From: Oxalobacter formigenes
GTDB taxonomy: Bacteria; Pseudomonadota; Gammaproteobacteria; Burkholderiales; Burkholderiaceae_D
Direction of reading: 5' to 3'
NCBI GenBank assembly: GCA_019424645.1
Contig: JAHYZB010000099.1
Location: 483-13,373 of the forward strand
DNA length: 12,891 nt
Position 1 is the stretch's first letter. Each line of letters opens with the position of its first letter. Positions 1-7,954 of the stretch are shown piece after piece. Under the pieces are notes generated by a model. It saw only the letters and a program-made list of their open reading frames with translations. It ran no database searches and was not told where the DNA came from. The position numbers and the translations under genes are program-made.

Positions 1-1
1 G

Positions 2-2500
2 ATTCCGGAACTGGAACCGTCTTTCTACGGTTTCACCGACACCGATATGGATCTGGTGTTCAATATCAGCAATACCTGGTTCGGGCGTGAAACGGCCACC
101 TTGCGCGAGCTGGTGCAAATGCTGCGTGAAACCTACTGCCGTTCCATCGGCGCGGAATTCATGTATATCACCGATCATGCGCAAAAGCGCTGGATGCAGG
201 AACGGCTGGAATCGATTCAGGCCACCCCGTCGTTTTCTCCGGAAAAGAAACGTCATATCCTCGAACGGGTCACGTCTGCCGAATGCATGGAACGCTATCT
301 GCATACGCGTTATGTCGGGCAGAAGCGTTTTTCGCTGGAAGGCGGGGAAAGTTTCATTGTCTCGCTGGACGAAGTGATCCAGCGGGCGGGGTCGAAAGGC
401 ATACAGGAAATCGTGCTGGGCATGGCGCACCGCGGGCGGCTGAACGTACTCGTCAATATCATGGGCAAGATGCCGAACGACTTGTTTGCCGAATTCGAAG
501 GCGGTTTGCCGGATATTGAATTGCCTGCCGGAGACGTGAAATACCATCAGGGTTTCGTACGCGACATTTCGACGCCGGGGGGCCCGGTGCACCTGTCGCT
601 GGCGTTCAACCCGTCACATCTGGAAATCGTCGATCCGGTCGTGGAAGGTTCCGCCAAGGCGCGCATGTTCCATCGTGACGATCCCGACGGCTCGCAGGTC
701 ATGCCGGTGCTGGTGCACGGGGATGCCTCTTTTTCCGGTCAGGGCGTTGTCATGGAAACGCTGAACATGGCGCAGACGAGGGGTTACAGCACGGGCGGTA
801 CGGTGCATATCGTTCTGAACAACCAGATCGGCTTTACCACGTCAGACGTGCGCGAATCGCGTTCGTCGCTCTATTGCACGGATGTGGCGAAGATGATCGA
901 GGCACCGATTTTGCACGTGAACGGCGACGATCCGGAAGCGGTCGTGCTGGCGACGCAGATCGCGCTGGATTTCCGGATGGAATTCAGGAAAGACGTGGTG
1001 GTCGATATCGTCTGCTACCGCAAGCTGGGCCATAACGAGCAGGATACGCCTGCCATGACCCAGCCGCTGATGTACAAGAAAATCGCGACCCATCCGGGTG
1101 TACGCAGCCTGTACGTTGACAGGCTGGTCAGGCAGGGGGTTATCCAGCCAGCGGACGCCGATGCGCTGGTTGCCGGTTATCGTGCACGGATGGATGCCGG
1201 TACGCCGATTGTCAACCCGGTCATTTCGAACATGAAGAGCCAGTCTGCCATTGAATGGCAACCGATCCTGCAAAAGCAGGGCTGGTCGGAAGATGTCGAT
1301 ACGGCGATGCCGATTCCTGAAGTGAAACGCCTTTCCGAGCGCATTACGACGATGCCGGACTGGCTGACCCTGCATCCGCTGGTGGAACGGGTCATTCACG
1401 ACCGTGCCCGGATGGGCAGGGGCGAATTGCCGGTCGATTGGGGGATGGCGGAACATCTGGCGTATGCATCGCTGGTGTCGGCCGGTTTTTCGGTCAGGCT
1501 CGCAGGTGAGGATTCCGAGCGTGGCACCTTCGTACACCGTCACGCCGTCCTGCACGATCAGGAGCGGGTCATTTCCGGAGCGGGCAAATATGTGCCATTG
1601 AAGAACGTTTCAAAGGATCAGGCCAGCTTTACGGTCATCAATTCGCCTCTTTCGGAAGAAGCGGCACTGGCGTTCGAATACGGTTTTGCCACGACTGCCC
1701 CGAATACGCTGACGCTTTGGGAAGGGCAGTTCGGTGACTTCGCCAATGGTGCGCAAGTGGTCATCGACCAGTTCATCAGTTCGGGTGAGGCAAAATGGGG
1801 ACGTATTTGCGGGCTGGTCATGCTCCTGCCCCACGGGTATGAAGGGCAGGGGCCGGAACATTCTTCCGCACGCCTTGAGCGTTATCTGCAACTGTGCGCA
1901 GACAATAATATGTCGGTTGTCCAGCCGACAACGGCTTCCCAGATTTTCCATGTCCTGCGCAGGCAGATGCTCCGGATGCAGAGAAAGCCGCTGATCGTCA
2001 TGACGCCGAAGTCGCTGCTTCGGCACAAGGACGCCGCTTCCCCGCTGGAAGAACTGGCTAACGGGTCTTTCAGGCCTGTTCTCGGTGAAGTCGATACGGA
2101 TATTGACGCGAAGAAGGTCAAACGTGTTTTGCTCTGTACCGGGCGTATCTATTACGATCTGGTCCATGCGCGCACCGAGCGCAAAAAGAACGATGTGGCG
2201 ATTTTCAGGGTCGAGGAACTCTATCCGTTCCCGGGCAAGTTGTTGGCGGATGAGCTGAAAAAATATCCGAAAGCACAAGAAATGATCTGGATTCAGGATG
2301 AACCGGAAAATCAGGGAGCATGGTTGCAGTTGCTTCAGCCGGTTTTCGATTGCCTGCAAACGGGACAGAAGCTGTCTTTTGCCGCCCGTCCTGCCTCATC
2401 GTCTCCGGCTGTCGGCTATTTCCAGAAGCATTCGGCACAGCAGAAAGAGCTGATGAATGCCGCTTTTGGCGAGATGGGAAATATGGTGCTGGTGCGTTGA
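2..2500 (+). CDS. sucA: 2-oxoglutarate dehydrogenase E1 component (5' partial)
   Basis: This is the thiamine-diphosphate-dependent E1 subunit that decarboxylates 2-oxoglutarate and transfers the succinyl group to the lipoyl arm of SucB in the TCA cycle. The frame is open from base 2 without a start codon, so roughly the first 100 residues lie outside the window; the ATG at 47 is internal. Visible family motifs are FNPSHLEIV (from 605), HGDASFSGQG (716-745), the cofactor/Mg-binding NGDDPEAV (from 920) with GHNEQD (from 1028), GEDSERGTFVHRHAV (about 1507-1551), and the highly conserved HGYEGQGPEHSSARLERYLQ block (about 1834-1893). From memory it aligns collinearly with E. coli SucA to its C-terminus, with no internal break. 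It is the first visible gene of a sucA-sucB-lpd operon; its promoter is outside the window. Confidence 0.97.
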   Translation: MPELEPSFYGFTDTDMDLVFNISNTWFGRETATLRELVQMLRETYCRSIGAEFMYITDHAQKRWMQERLESIQATPSFSPEKKRHILERVTSAECMERYLHTRYVGQKRFSLEGGESFIVSLDEVIQRAGSKGIQEIVLGMAHRGRLNVLVNIMGKMPNDLFAEFEGGLPDIELPAGDVKYHQGFVRDISTPGGPVHLSLAFNPSHLEIVDPVVEGSAKARMFHRDDPDGSQVMPVLVHGDASFSGQGVVMETLNMAQTRGYSTGGTVHIVLNNQIGFTTSDVRESRSSLYCTDVAKMIEAPILHVNGDDPEAVVLATQIALDFRMEFRKDVVVDIVCYRKLGHNEQDTPAMTQPLMYKKIATHPGVRSLYVDRLVRQGVIQPADADALVAGYRARMDAGTPIVNPVISNMKSQSAIEWQPILQKQGWSEDVDTAMPIPEVKRLSERITTMPDWLTLHPLVERVIHDRARMGRGELPVDWGMAEHLAYASLVSAGFSVRLAGEDSERGTFVHRHAVLHDQERVISGAGKYVPLKNVSKDQASFTVINSPLSEEAALAFEYGFATTAPNTLTLWEGQFGDFANGAQVVIDQFISSGEAKWGRICGLVMLLPHGYEGQGPEHSSARLERYLQLCADNNMSVVQPTTASQIFHVLRRQMLRMQRKPLIVMTPKSLLRHKDAASPLEELANGSFRPVLGEVDTDIDAKKVKRVLLCTGRIYYDLVHARTERKKNDVAIFRVEELYPFPGKLLADELKKYPKAQEMIWIQDEPENQGAWLQLLQPVFDCLQTGQKLSFAARPASSSPAVGYFQKHSAQQKELMNAAFGEMGNMVLVR

Positions 2501-2570
2501 AAAAGAGAATAAGAATAACGGTCGCTTTACGTTTGAATGACGTTTGAACATGTGACTCCAAACTTTTCAA

Positions 2571-2576
2571 GTGGAG
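2571..2576 (+). promoter_or_regulatory. Ribosome binding site of sucB
   Basis: GTGGAG lies 7 bases before the ATG at 2584 and fixes that start. The 83-base sucA-sucB gap also holds two copies of ACGTTTGAA (2529-2537 and 2540-2548), 11 bases apart, of no known meaning. No terminator is seen in the gap, consistent with one transcript. Confidence 0.7.
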
Positions 2577-2583
2577 AAAAAAT

Positions 2584-3984
2584 ATGGCGGTTCTTGAAGT
2601 GAAAGTTCCACAGTTATCGGAATCGGTAACGGAAGCCACGCTTTTGCAGTGGCACAGGCAGGCAGGTGATGCGGTTACGCTGGATGAAAATCTGGTTGAT
2701 GTCGAAACGGACAAGGTCGTGCTGGAATTGCCTTGTCCGGCGAATGGTGTGCTGACACAGATCCTGAAACGGGACGGCAGCATCGTCGTGGCCGGTGAGG
2801 TGATCGCTCTGGTGGATACGGAGGCGACGGCATCGGCAGAATCGAAACCGGTACAGCCGCAAACCCGTGAAATGGAGCTGTTTGCATCTGCACCGGCGGC
2901 CGAACCGGTGGCAGCGGTGACATCGGCTCCGGTTCCCGTCGATCCGCCCACAAAACTGGAAAAGGAAGAAGACGCGGAAATCGCTGCGTTCGACAGTGAA
3001 CGCGACATGCCTGATCCGGCGGACTATCCATCCGGCATTGTCATGCCTGCGGCTGCCCGCATGATGGCGGAACTCGGCATGGATGAAACCTCGGTTGTCG
3101 GTACCGGCAAGGACGGGCGCGTTACGAAAAAAGACGTTGAACGGGCATGGGAAGCACAGGGTACCGATCTGGGTGAGGATGAAAAAGCCATCGAGCAGGC
3201 GACGCGCCGCGTAGCTCCTCCGGCAGGAACGCCTTATACGCCATCCGGCTCGACTGGTCAGCAAACGGTTTACGGGGCGACGAACCGCACGGAAAACCGT
3301 GTTCCGATGAGCCGTTTGCGCGCACGGGTTGCCGAACGCCTGATCCAGTCACAGCAGCAGACGGCCTCGCTGACGACCTTCAATGAAGTGAACATGCAGC
3401 CGGTGCTGGATTTGCGCCGCAAGTTCGGGGAGCAGTTTGAAAGGGAACATGGTGTCCGGCTCGGCCTGATGTCCTTTTTCGTCAAGGCGGCGATTGCAGC
3501 CTTGAAACGTTTCCCTGTCGTGAATGCCTCGATTGACGGGAACGATATCGTCTATCACGGGTATTACGATATCGGGATTGCCATCAGTTCCCCGCGCGGG
3601 CTGGTCGTTCCGATCATGCGCGATGCCGATCTGATGACGATTGCGGAAATCGAAAAGAAAATCAATGAACTGTCGATCAAGGCGCGGGATGGCCAGTTGA
3701 CGCTCGACGACCTCACAGGTGGCACGTTCTCGATTTCCAACGGGGGTGTTTTCGGTTCGCTGCTGTCGACGCCGATCATCAACCCGCCGCAGTCGGCCAT
3801 TCTGGGTATCCATGCCACGACGGAGAGGCCTGTCGTCGAAAACGGCCAGATCGTGATCCGGCCGATCAATTATCTGGCGCTGTCTTACGACCATCGCCTG
3901 ATCGACGGGCGTGAAGCGGTGCTGGCCTTGCGGACGATGAAGGAAACGCTGGAAGACCCGGCACGTCTGCTGCTGGATTTGTAA
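2584..3984 (+). CDS. sucB: Dihydrolipoyllysine succinyltransferase, E2 of 2-oxoglutarate dehydrogenase
   Basis: This is the E2 core of the complex. It takes the succinyl group from SucA on a swinging lipoyl arm and passes it to CoA. Domains in order: N-terminal lipoyl domain (about residues 2-77) with lipoylated Lys44 in the ETDKVV motif; an Ala/Pro/Glu-rich linker (about 80-145); a peripheral E3/E1-binding domain (about 148-187, SGIVMPAAARMM to KKDVERAW); a second polar linker (about 188-236); and the catalytic acyltransferase domain (about 237-466) with the HxxxDG motif at His437, Asp441 and Gly442. The NGGVFGSLLSTPIINPPQSA block is typical of SucB rather than pyruvate E2. At 466 residues it is longer than the usual 400-420, and the extra length is in the linkers. 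It lies between the E1 and E3 genes. Confidence 0.97.
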   Translation: MAVLEVKVPQLSESVTEATLLQWHRQAGDAVTLDENLVDVETDKVVLELPCPANGVLTQILKRDGSIVVAGEVIALVDTEATASAESKPVQPQTREMELFASAPAAEPVAAVTSAPVPVDPPTKLEKEEDAEIAAFDSERDMPDPADYPSGIVMPAAARMMAELGMDETSVVGTGKDGRVTKKDVERAWEAQGTDLGEDEKAIEQATRRVAPPAGTPYTPSGSTGQQTVYGATNRTENRVPMSRLRARVAERLIQSQQQTASLTTFNEVNMQPVLDLRRKFGEQFEREHGVRLGLMSFFVKAAIAALKRFPVVNASIDGNDIVYHGYYDIGIAISSPRGLVVPIMRDADLMTIAEIEKKINELSIKARDGQLTLDDLTGGTFSISNGGVFGSLLSTPIINPPQSAILGIHATTERPVVENGQIVIRPINYLALSYDHRLIDGREAVLALRTMKETLEDPARLLLDL

Positions 3985-4000
3985 TTTTCTTCCGGAAACG

Positions 4001-4006
4001 AAAGGA
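4001..4006 (+). promoter_or_regulatory. Ribosome binding site of lpd
   Basis: AAAGGA lies 7 bases before the ATG at 4014. The gap from the sucB stop is only 29 bases, so lpd is co-transcribed with sucB. Confidence 0.65.
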
Positions 4007-4013
4007 ATATCAG

Positions 4014-5438
4014 ATGAGTGTGGATTTCGATGTAGCGGTGATCGGCGGAGGCCCGGGCGGGTATATCGCCGCGATCCGTGCCGCCCAGCTCGGCATGAAA
4101 ACAGTGTGTGTCGACGACTGGAAGATAGACGGAAAGCCTGCATTGGGTGGCACCTGTACGAATGTGGGTTGCATTCCCTCGAAGGCCTTGCTGGAAGCGT
4201 CCGCACATTACGAAATGGCTAAAGACGGACTGGCGAATTTCGGCGTGGATGTCATCGGGGTCGATATGGATATCCCACGGATGCAGATGCGCCGGGCATC
4301 CATTGTCCGCCAGAACAACGACGGAATCGCTTTTCTGTTCCGCAAGAACAAGATCACTTATTTCAACGGCACCGGCTCGTTTGCGGGTTTGGAAAACGGG
4401 GAATACACCATTGCCGTCACCGGTGACGAAACCCGGAAGTTCACCTGCACTAACGTGATCATTGCGACCGGTTCCAAACCGCGGGCATGGCCAAACCTGC
4501 CGTTTGATGAAGAAAGGGTTTTGTCCAATTCAGGTGTTCTGTCCCTGAACGACGTGCCGAAGAGTTTTGCCATTATCGGTGCCGGAGTGGTCGGGCTGGA
4601 AATGGGATCGGTATGGCGCCGTCTCGGATCGGATGTGACGCTTTTCGAATCGCAGCCGGAACTGCTCTCCGGTGCCGACCGTCAGGTCGCGATGGAAGCG
4701 CAGAAACAGCTGACCCGTCAGGGATTGACGATATTGACCGGCGCAACCGTCCGCAAAGTCAGGCGTATGCCCAAGGGCGTTGCCATCGAATATGACGACG
4801 CGAGGGGACAGGTCGAGAAAGCCGTGTTCGACAAGTTGCTGGTGTCTATCGGTCGCGTGCCTCATACGCAGGGGCTTGGCGTCGAGAAGGTTGGGCTGAA
4901 ACTGGATGAGCGCGGTTTCGTCGCGGTTGACGGCATGTGCCGCACGAACCTGAAAAACGTCTGGGCAATCGGGGACGTGGTGCGTGGCCCGATGCTGGCT
5001 CACAAGGCCGAGGATGAGGGGGCGGCTGTCGCCGAGCGGATTGCTGGCAAGTACGGTCATGTCGATTACAAGACGATTCCCTGGGTCGTCTATACCCATC
5101 CGGAAATCGCCTGGGTGGGGCGTACGGAAGAAGAGCTGGTGGCGGAAAACGTCTCGTTCAAAAAAGGCGTATTCCCTTTCATGGCGAACGGACGTGCCCG
5201 CACGATGGGAACGACGGAGGGGTTCGTCAAGATTGTCGCCGATGCGAAAACCGACGAGGTGCTGGGCATCCACATGATCGGGCCGATGGTGTCCGAACTG
5301 ATTGCCGAGGCAGTCATGGCGATGACTTTCAAGGCCACATCCGAAGATATCGCCCGCATTTGCCATGCCCATCCAACGCTCTCGGAAGCGGTGAAGGAAG
5401 CCGCGCTGGCAGTCGATGGCCGGGCATTGAACATGTAA
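4014..5438 (+). CDS. lpdA: Dihydrolipoyl dehydrogenase, E3
   Basis: This FAD flavoprotein reoxidises the dihydrolipoyl arm of SucB and passes electrons to NAD+. Visible features: an N-terminal FAD-binding GGGPGG (residues 11-16); the redox-active disulfide Cys48/Cys53 in GGTCTNVGCIPSK; a second Rossmann motif for NAD (GAGVVGLEMG, about 188-197); a second FAD segment, WAIGDVVRGPMLAHKA; and the C-terminal dimerisation domain with the catalytic HAHPTLSE pair His453/Glu458. Its 474 residues match the family's usual length. It is the last gene of the operon, sealed by the terminator at 5466-5490. Because the gene sits directly behind sucB it is most likely dedicated to 2-oxoglutarate dehydrogenase, although such E3 enzymes can be shared with pyruvate dehydrogenase or the glycine cleavage system. 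Confidence 0.97.
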   Translation: MSVDFDVAVIGGGPGGYIAAIRAAQLGMKTVCVDDWKIDGKPALGGTCTNVGCIPSKALLEASAHYEMAKDGLANFGVDVIGVDMDIPRMQMRRASIVRQNNDGIAFLFRKNKITYFNGTGSFAGLENGEYTIAVTGDETRKFTCTNVIIATGSKPRAWPNLPFDEERVLSNSGVLSLNDVPKSFAIIGAGVVGLEMGSVWRRLGSDVTLFESQPELLSGADRQVAMEAQKQLTRQGLTILTGATVRKVRRMPKGVAIEYDDARGQVEKAVFDKLLVSIGRVPHTQGLGVEKVGLKLDERGFVAVDGMCRTNLKNVWAIGDVVRGPMLAHKAEDEGAAVAERIAGKYGHVDYKTIPWVVYTHPEIAWVGRTEEELVAENVSFKKGVFPFMANGRARTMGTTEGFVKIVADAKTDEVLGIHMIGPMVSELIAEAVMAMTFKATSEDIARICHAHPTLSEAVKEAALAVDGRALNM

Positions 5439-5465
5439 GGCCGCGCAAAGGAATACAGTAGATCG

Positions 5466-5490
5466 AAAGGCGGCCTTGTGCCGCCTTTTT
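5466..5490 (+). terminator. Intrinsic terminator after the sucA-sucB-lpd operon
   Basis: A perfect 9-bp stem, AAAGGCGGC (5466-5474) with GCCGCCTTT (5480-5488), encloses a 5-base loop and runs into a T-tract at 5486-5490. It lies 28 bases after the lpd stop. The next gene's ribosome binding site begins only about 20 bases later, so that gene depends on read-through or a promoter I could not recognise. Confidence 0.92.
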
Positions 5491-5508
5491 GGTTAAACAA
5501 ACTAATGT

Positions 5509-5571
5509 GGAGATACGTTCATGCCTATACCGGAAAAAAACGTCTGTCACAGATACCGATATGAAAAGTGA
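5509..5571 (+). other. Strong Shine-Dalgarno and ATG out of frame with the arginase-family gene: 16-codon leader ORF or broken true start
   Basis: GGAG at 5509-5512 sits 8 bases before an ATG at 5521, the best initiation signal in this gap. Translation from it gives MPIPEKNVCHRYRYEK and stops at TGA 5569-5571, one base before the in-frame ATG at 5573 of the arginase-family gene. The sequence passes through a run of seven A (about 5534-5540). With one A fewer, the 5521 start would join the downstream frame directly, giving MPIPEKTSVTDTDMKSEMSV and onward. It may be a coupled leader peptide, a slippage or phase-variable start, or a homopolymer sequencing error. I cannot choose between these from one sequence. 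Confidence 0.45.
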
Positions 5572-6436
5572 AATGTCTGTCTTGCGGCTCATTTACCCGC
5601 AGTGGCAGGGTGGGATCGTCGATCACTGGATGCCGGATCTTTTGCCGGAAGATGCTTCAAAAGGGTATTTTCTGGGAGCGCAACTGTTGAAAATGCTGGC
5701 GCCACAGAGCACGGCAATAACGGCAGAGGTTCCTGTCTCTCTGGATATCAGAGACAGGGCAGTCGAAAAAGGTATCAGTGCGCGCAGGGTCATCGTGAAA
5801 CAGACTGGAGCGGCTCTGGATATCGTCCGTGAAAATGCACCGGAAAAAATCGTGACGCTCGGCGGCGAGTGTTCGGTCAGTGTCGTGCCGTTCACGTATC
5901 TGGCGGCGAAATATCCGGATGATGTCGCCATTGTCTGGCTGGACGCCCATCCGGACGTAAACCTGCCATACGACGAATACAAGGGGTACCATGCGATGGC
6001 GCTGATGGCCTGTCTGGGCATGGGCGATGACGAGATCATGCGGATGCTCCCGGGAAAGGTAACTGCAAAAAATGCCCTGATCGTCGGGCTGCGCTCATGG
6101 GATACGGGCATGAGGCAGCGCCAGCAGGAACTCGGGATTAAAGGATTGTCGCCTGCGGACGTGGCCAAAGACAGCAAGGCCATCCTTGACTGGCTGAAGT
6201 CGACTGGTGTGTCGAAGGTACTCATCCATTTCGATCTGGACGTGCTCGACCCGACAGAAATCATCGCAGGGGTCGGGGTCGAAAAGGATGGCATGAAAAT
6301 GGCGGAAGCCGTCCGCGTGATCAACGATATCGCGGCACATTATGAACTGGTCGGCCTGACGGTTGCCGAATTCATGCCGCGCATAGCCATTAAAATGAAA
6401 CGCATGCTTGGAGAATTGCCTTTGCTGAAAGCATGA
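5561..6436 (+). CDS. Arginase/agmatinase (ureohydrolase) family protein, divergent
   Basis: A predicted cytosolic binuclear-metal hydrolase of the ureohydrolase fold. That superfamily cleaves urea or formamide from guanidino or formimino substrates; the substrate here is unknown. From ATG 5561 it is 291 residues. The metal-ligand blocks are DAHPD (Asp128, His130, Asp132) and HFDLDVLDP (Asp225, Asp227). The first ligand block reads GGECS (Cys104) where classical arginases have GGDHS, so the usual His ligand is Cys, and the canonical GTGTP stretch after the last block is replaced by AGVGVEKDG. The N-terminal RLIYPQWQGG resembles a branch usually annotated only as 'arginase family protein'. Neither ATG 5561 nor ATG 5573 has a good ribosome binding site; an in-frame TTG at 5489 lies inside the terminator and is unlikely. 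It is separated from lpd by a terminator, so it is probably its own unit. Confidence 0.85.
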   Translation: MKSEMSVLRLIYPQWQGGIVDHWMPDLLPEDASKGYFLGAQLLKMLAPQSTAITAEVPVSLDIRDRAVEKGISARRVIVKQTGAALDIVRENAPEKIVTLGGECSVSVVPFTYLAAKYPDDVAIVWLDAHPDVNLPYDEYKGYHAMALMACLGMGDDEIMRMLPGKVTAKNALIVGLRSWDTGMRQRQQELGIKGLSPADVAKDSKAILDWLKSTGVSKVLIHFDLDVLDPTEIIAGVGVEKDGMKMAEAVRVINDIAAHYELVGLTVAEFMPRIAIKMKRMLGELPLLKA

Positions 6437-6804
6437 GATGCCTGCGACAGCGGACTCTGAAAAGGGGCGAAATTACATCCCGTTTTCCATTCGCTCCTGT
6501 CCCCGCATGTCCGAAACGATACTTGATCCGGAACGAGTCCATAACGGCAGAAAAACTCTTCAATAAATGCCTGTTATGAAATTTTTCGTCTGTTTACTTC
6601 CGTATGTCATCCGAAAAAATGCAGTCAGTTATTCTCTTCCTGATCGTTTTTTCATCAAAGAAGCCCCGAAATAGCAAAGAATAGACACGGTCAATGGGTA
6701 AAATGCAATGTTTGTATGGTTTGCTGTTTTCTTCACAAGCCGGAGTGGTGTTGCAGCAAATCAGGAGCATGGGCTGCATTTACGCTCCTGATTCCGGTTG
6801 TGAT
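6437..6804. other. Convergent intergenic region, no convincing gene
   Basis: These 368 bases separate the plus-strand arginase-family gene from the minus-strand frmA. The sequence is more AT-rich than the flanking genes. It holds one weak hairpin on the arginase side (AAAAGGGG at 6460-6467 with CCCGTTTT at 6479-6486, one mismatch) that might help end that transcript, and a perfect 10-bp inverted repeat next to frmA (6759-6793). A 61-codon minus-strand frame (6594-6779) with no recognisable similarity is discussed separately. No RNA gene or mobile element was recognised. Confidence 0.5.
6759..6793 (-). terminator. Inverted repeat 3' of frmA, possible terminator
   Basis: AATCAGGAGC (6759-6768) pairs perfectly with GCTCCTGATT (6784-6793) around a 15-base loop, 11 bases beyond the frmA stop. 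Its position suits transcript end formation or mRNA protection. There is no T-tract on the minus-strand side, so it is not a canonical intrinsic terminator. Confidence 0.4.
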
Positions 6805-7914
6805 TCAGTAATGGATGACGGTGCGAATTGATTTGCCTTCATGCATCAGGTCAAAGGCCTCATTGATCCGTTCCAGCGGCATGGTATGGGTGACGAAAGG
6901 AGCCAGCTCGATTTTACCGTTCATGGCATCTTCCACCATACCCGGTAACTGGCTGCGTCCCTTGACGCCACCGAATGCCGAACCAAGCCAGCGGCGGCCC
7001 GTGACAAGCTGGAAAGGGCGGGTGCTGATTTCCTGGCCTGCACCTGCCACGCCGATAACGACGGATTGTCCCCATCCACGATGCGCACTTTCCAGTGCGG
7101 CACGCATGACGTTGACATTGCCGATGCATTCAAACGAATGATCTACGCCCCAGCCCGTCATCTCAATAATCACTTGCTGGACAGGCTTGTCAAAATCATT
7201 GGGATTAATGCACTCAGTTGCACCGAAATGACGGGCGAGATCAAATTTGGACGGATTGATGTCGATAGCGATAATGCGGCCGGCTTTTGCCTGTCTTGCT
7301 CCCTGAATCACGGCAAGGCCGATTCCGCCGAGGCCAAATACGGCTACCGAGTCGCCAGCCTGTACCCTGGCTGTATTGTGTACGGCGCCAATACCGGTCG
7401 TAACCCCACATCCCAGCAGACAGACATGTTCGTGATTGGCTTGCGGATTGACCTTTGCCAGTGATACTTCAGCTACCACGGTATATTCGCTGAATGTTGA
7501 ACAGCCCATATAGTGATAAACAGGTTTGCCATTATAGGAAAAGCGTGTTGTGCCATCCGGCATCAGGCCTTTTCCCTGCGTCGCCCGTACGGCCACGCAC
7601 AGATTGGTTTTTCCGGATTGGCAGAACAGGCATTCACCGCACTCTGCCGTATAGAGTGGAATGACGTGATCTCCGGGCTTGACGCTGGTGACGCCTTCAC
7701 CTGTTTCTACTACGATGCCGGCACCTTCATGGCCCAATACTGTGGGGAATACACCTTCTGGATCGTCACCTGACAAGGTAAATGCATCCGTATGGCAAAC
7801 ACCGGTATGGGTGATTTTTACCAGTACTTCGCCTTTTTGTGGCGGAGCGACGTCAATCTCGACGATTTCAAGAGGTTTGCCGGGGCCAAATGCAACGGCT
7901 GCACGAGATTTCAT
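6805..7914 (-). CDS. frmA: S-(hydroxymethyl)glutathione dehydrogenase / class III alcohol dehydrogenase
   Basis: This enzyme oxidises S-hydroxymethylglutathione, the spontaneous adduct of formaldehyde and glutathione, to S-formylglutathione with NAD+; the family also reduces S-nitrosoglutathione. The 369 residues match E. coli FrmA in length and almost throughout in sequence, from MKSRAAVAF to EGKSIRTVI. Catalytic zinc ligands are Cys40, His62 and Cys169; structural zinc ligands are Cys92, Cys95, Cys98 and Cys106. The Rossmann motif GLGGIG is at 194-199 and Asp218 follows as expected for NAD specificity. The frame extends further upstream, but the ATG at 7914 is chosen because it has a ribosome binding site (AAAGGGA on the minus strand) and matches the family N-terminus. 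It follows frmR by 40 bases, presumably on one transcript under FrmR control. Confidence 0.97.
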   Translation of the reverse strand: MKSRAAVAFGPGKPLEIVEIDVAPPQKGEVLVKITHTGVCHTDAFTLSGDDPEGVFPTVLGHEGAGIVVETGEGVTSVKPGDHVIPLYTAECGECLFCQSGKTNLCVAVRATQGKGLMPDGTTRFSYNGKPVYHYMGCSTFSEYTVVAEVSLAKVNPQANHEHVCLLGCGVTTGIGAVHNTARVQAGDSVAVFGLGGIGLAVIQGARQAKAGRIIAIDINPSKFDLARHFGATECINPNDFDKPVQQVIIEMTGWGVDHSFECIGNVNVMRAALESAHRGWGQSVVIGVAGAGQEISTRPFQLVTGRRWLGSAFGGVKGRSQLPGMVEDAMNGKIELAPFVTHTMPLERINEAFDLMHEGKSIRTVIHY

Positions 7915-7954
7915 ATTAATCCCTTTATATAAAGAGTAATGCGATAAAAGTAAA

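Noticed and set aside
842..2359. Long minus-strand open frames antisense to sucA (842-1555 and 1610-2359)
   Set aside because: They are basic, His/Arg/Pro-rich shadow translations of a strongly conserved plus-strand gene, with no similarity or start signals.
3349..5372. Long minus-strand open frames antisense to sucB and lpd (3349-4206, 4530-5372)
   Set aside because: The composition is typical of antisense shadows, and the plus-strand proteins are unambiguous.
5489..5560. TTG start at 5489 for the arginase-family gene
   Set aside because: It lies in the T-tract of the lpd terminator with no ribosome binding site, and the extra residues do not resemble the family.
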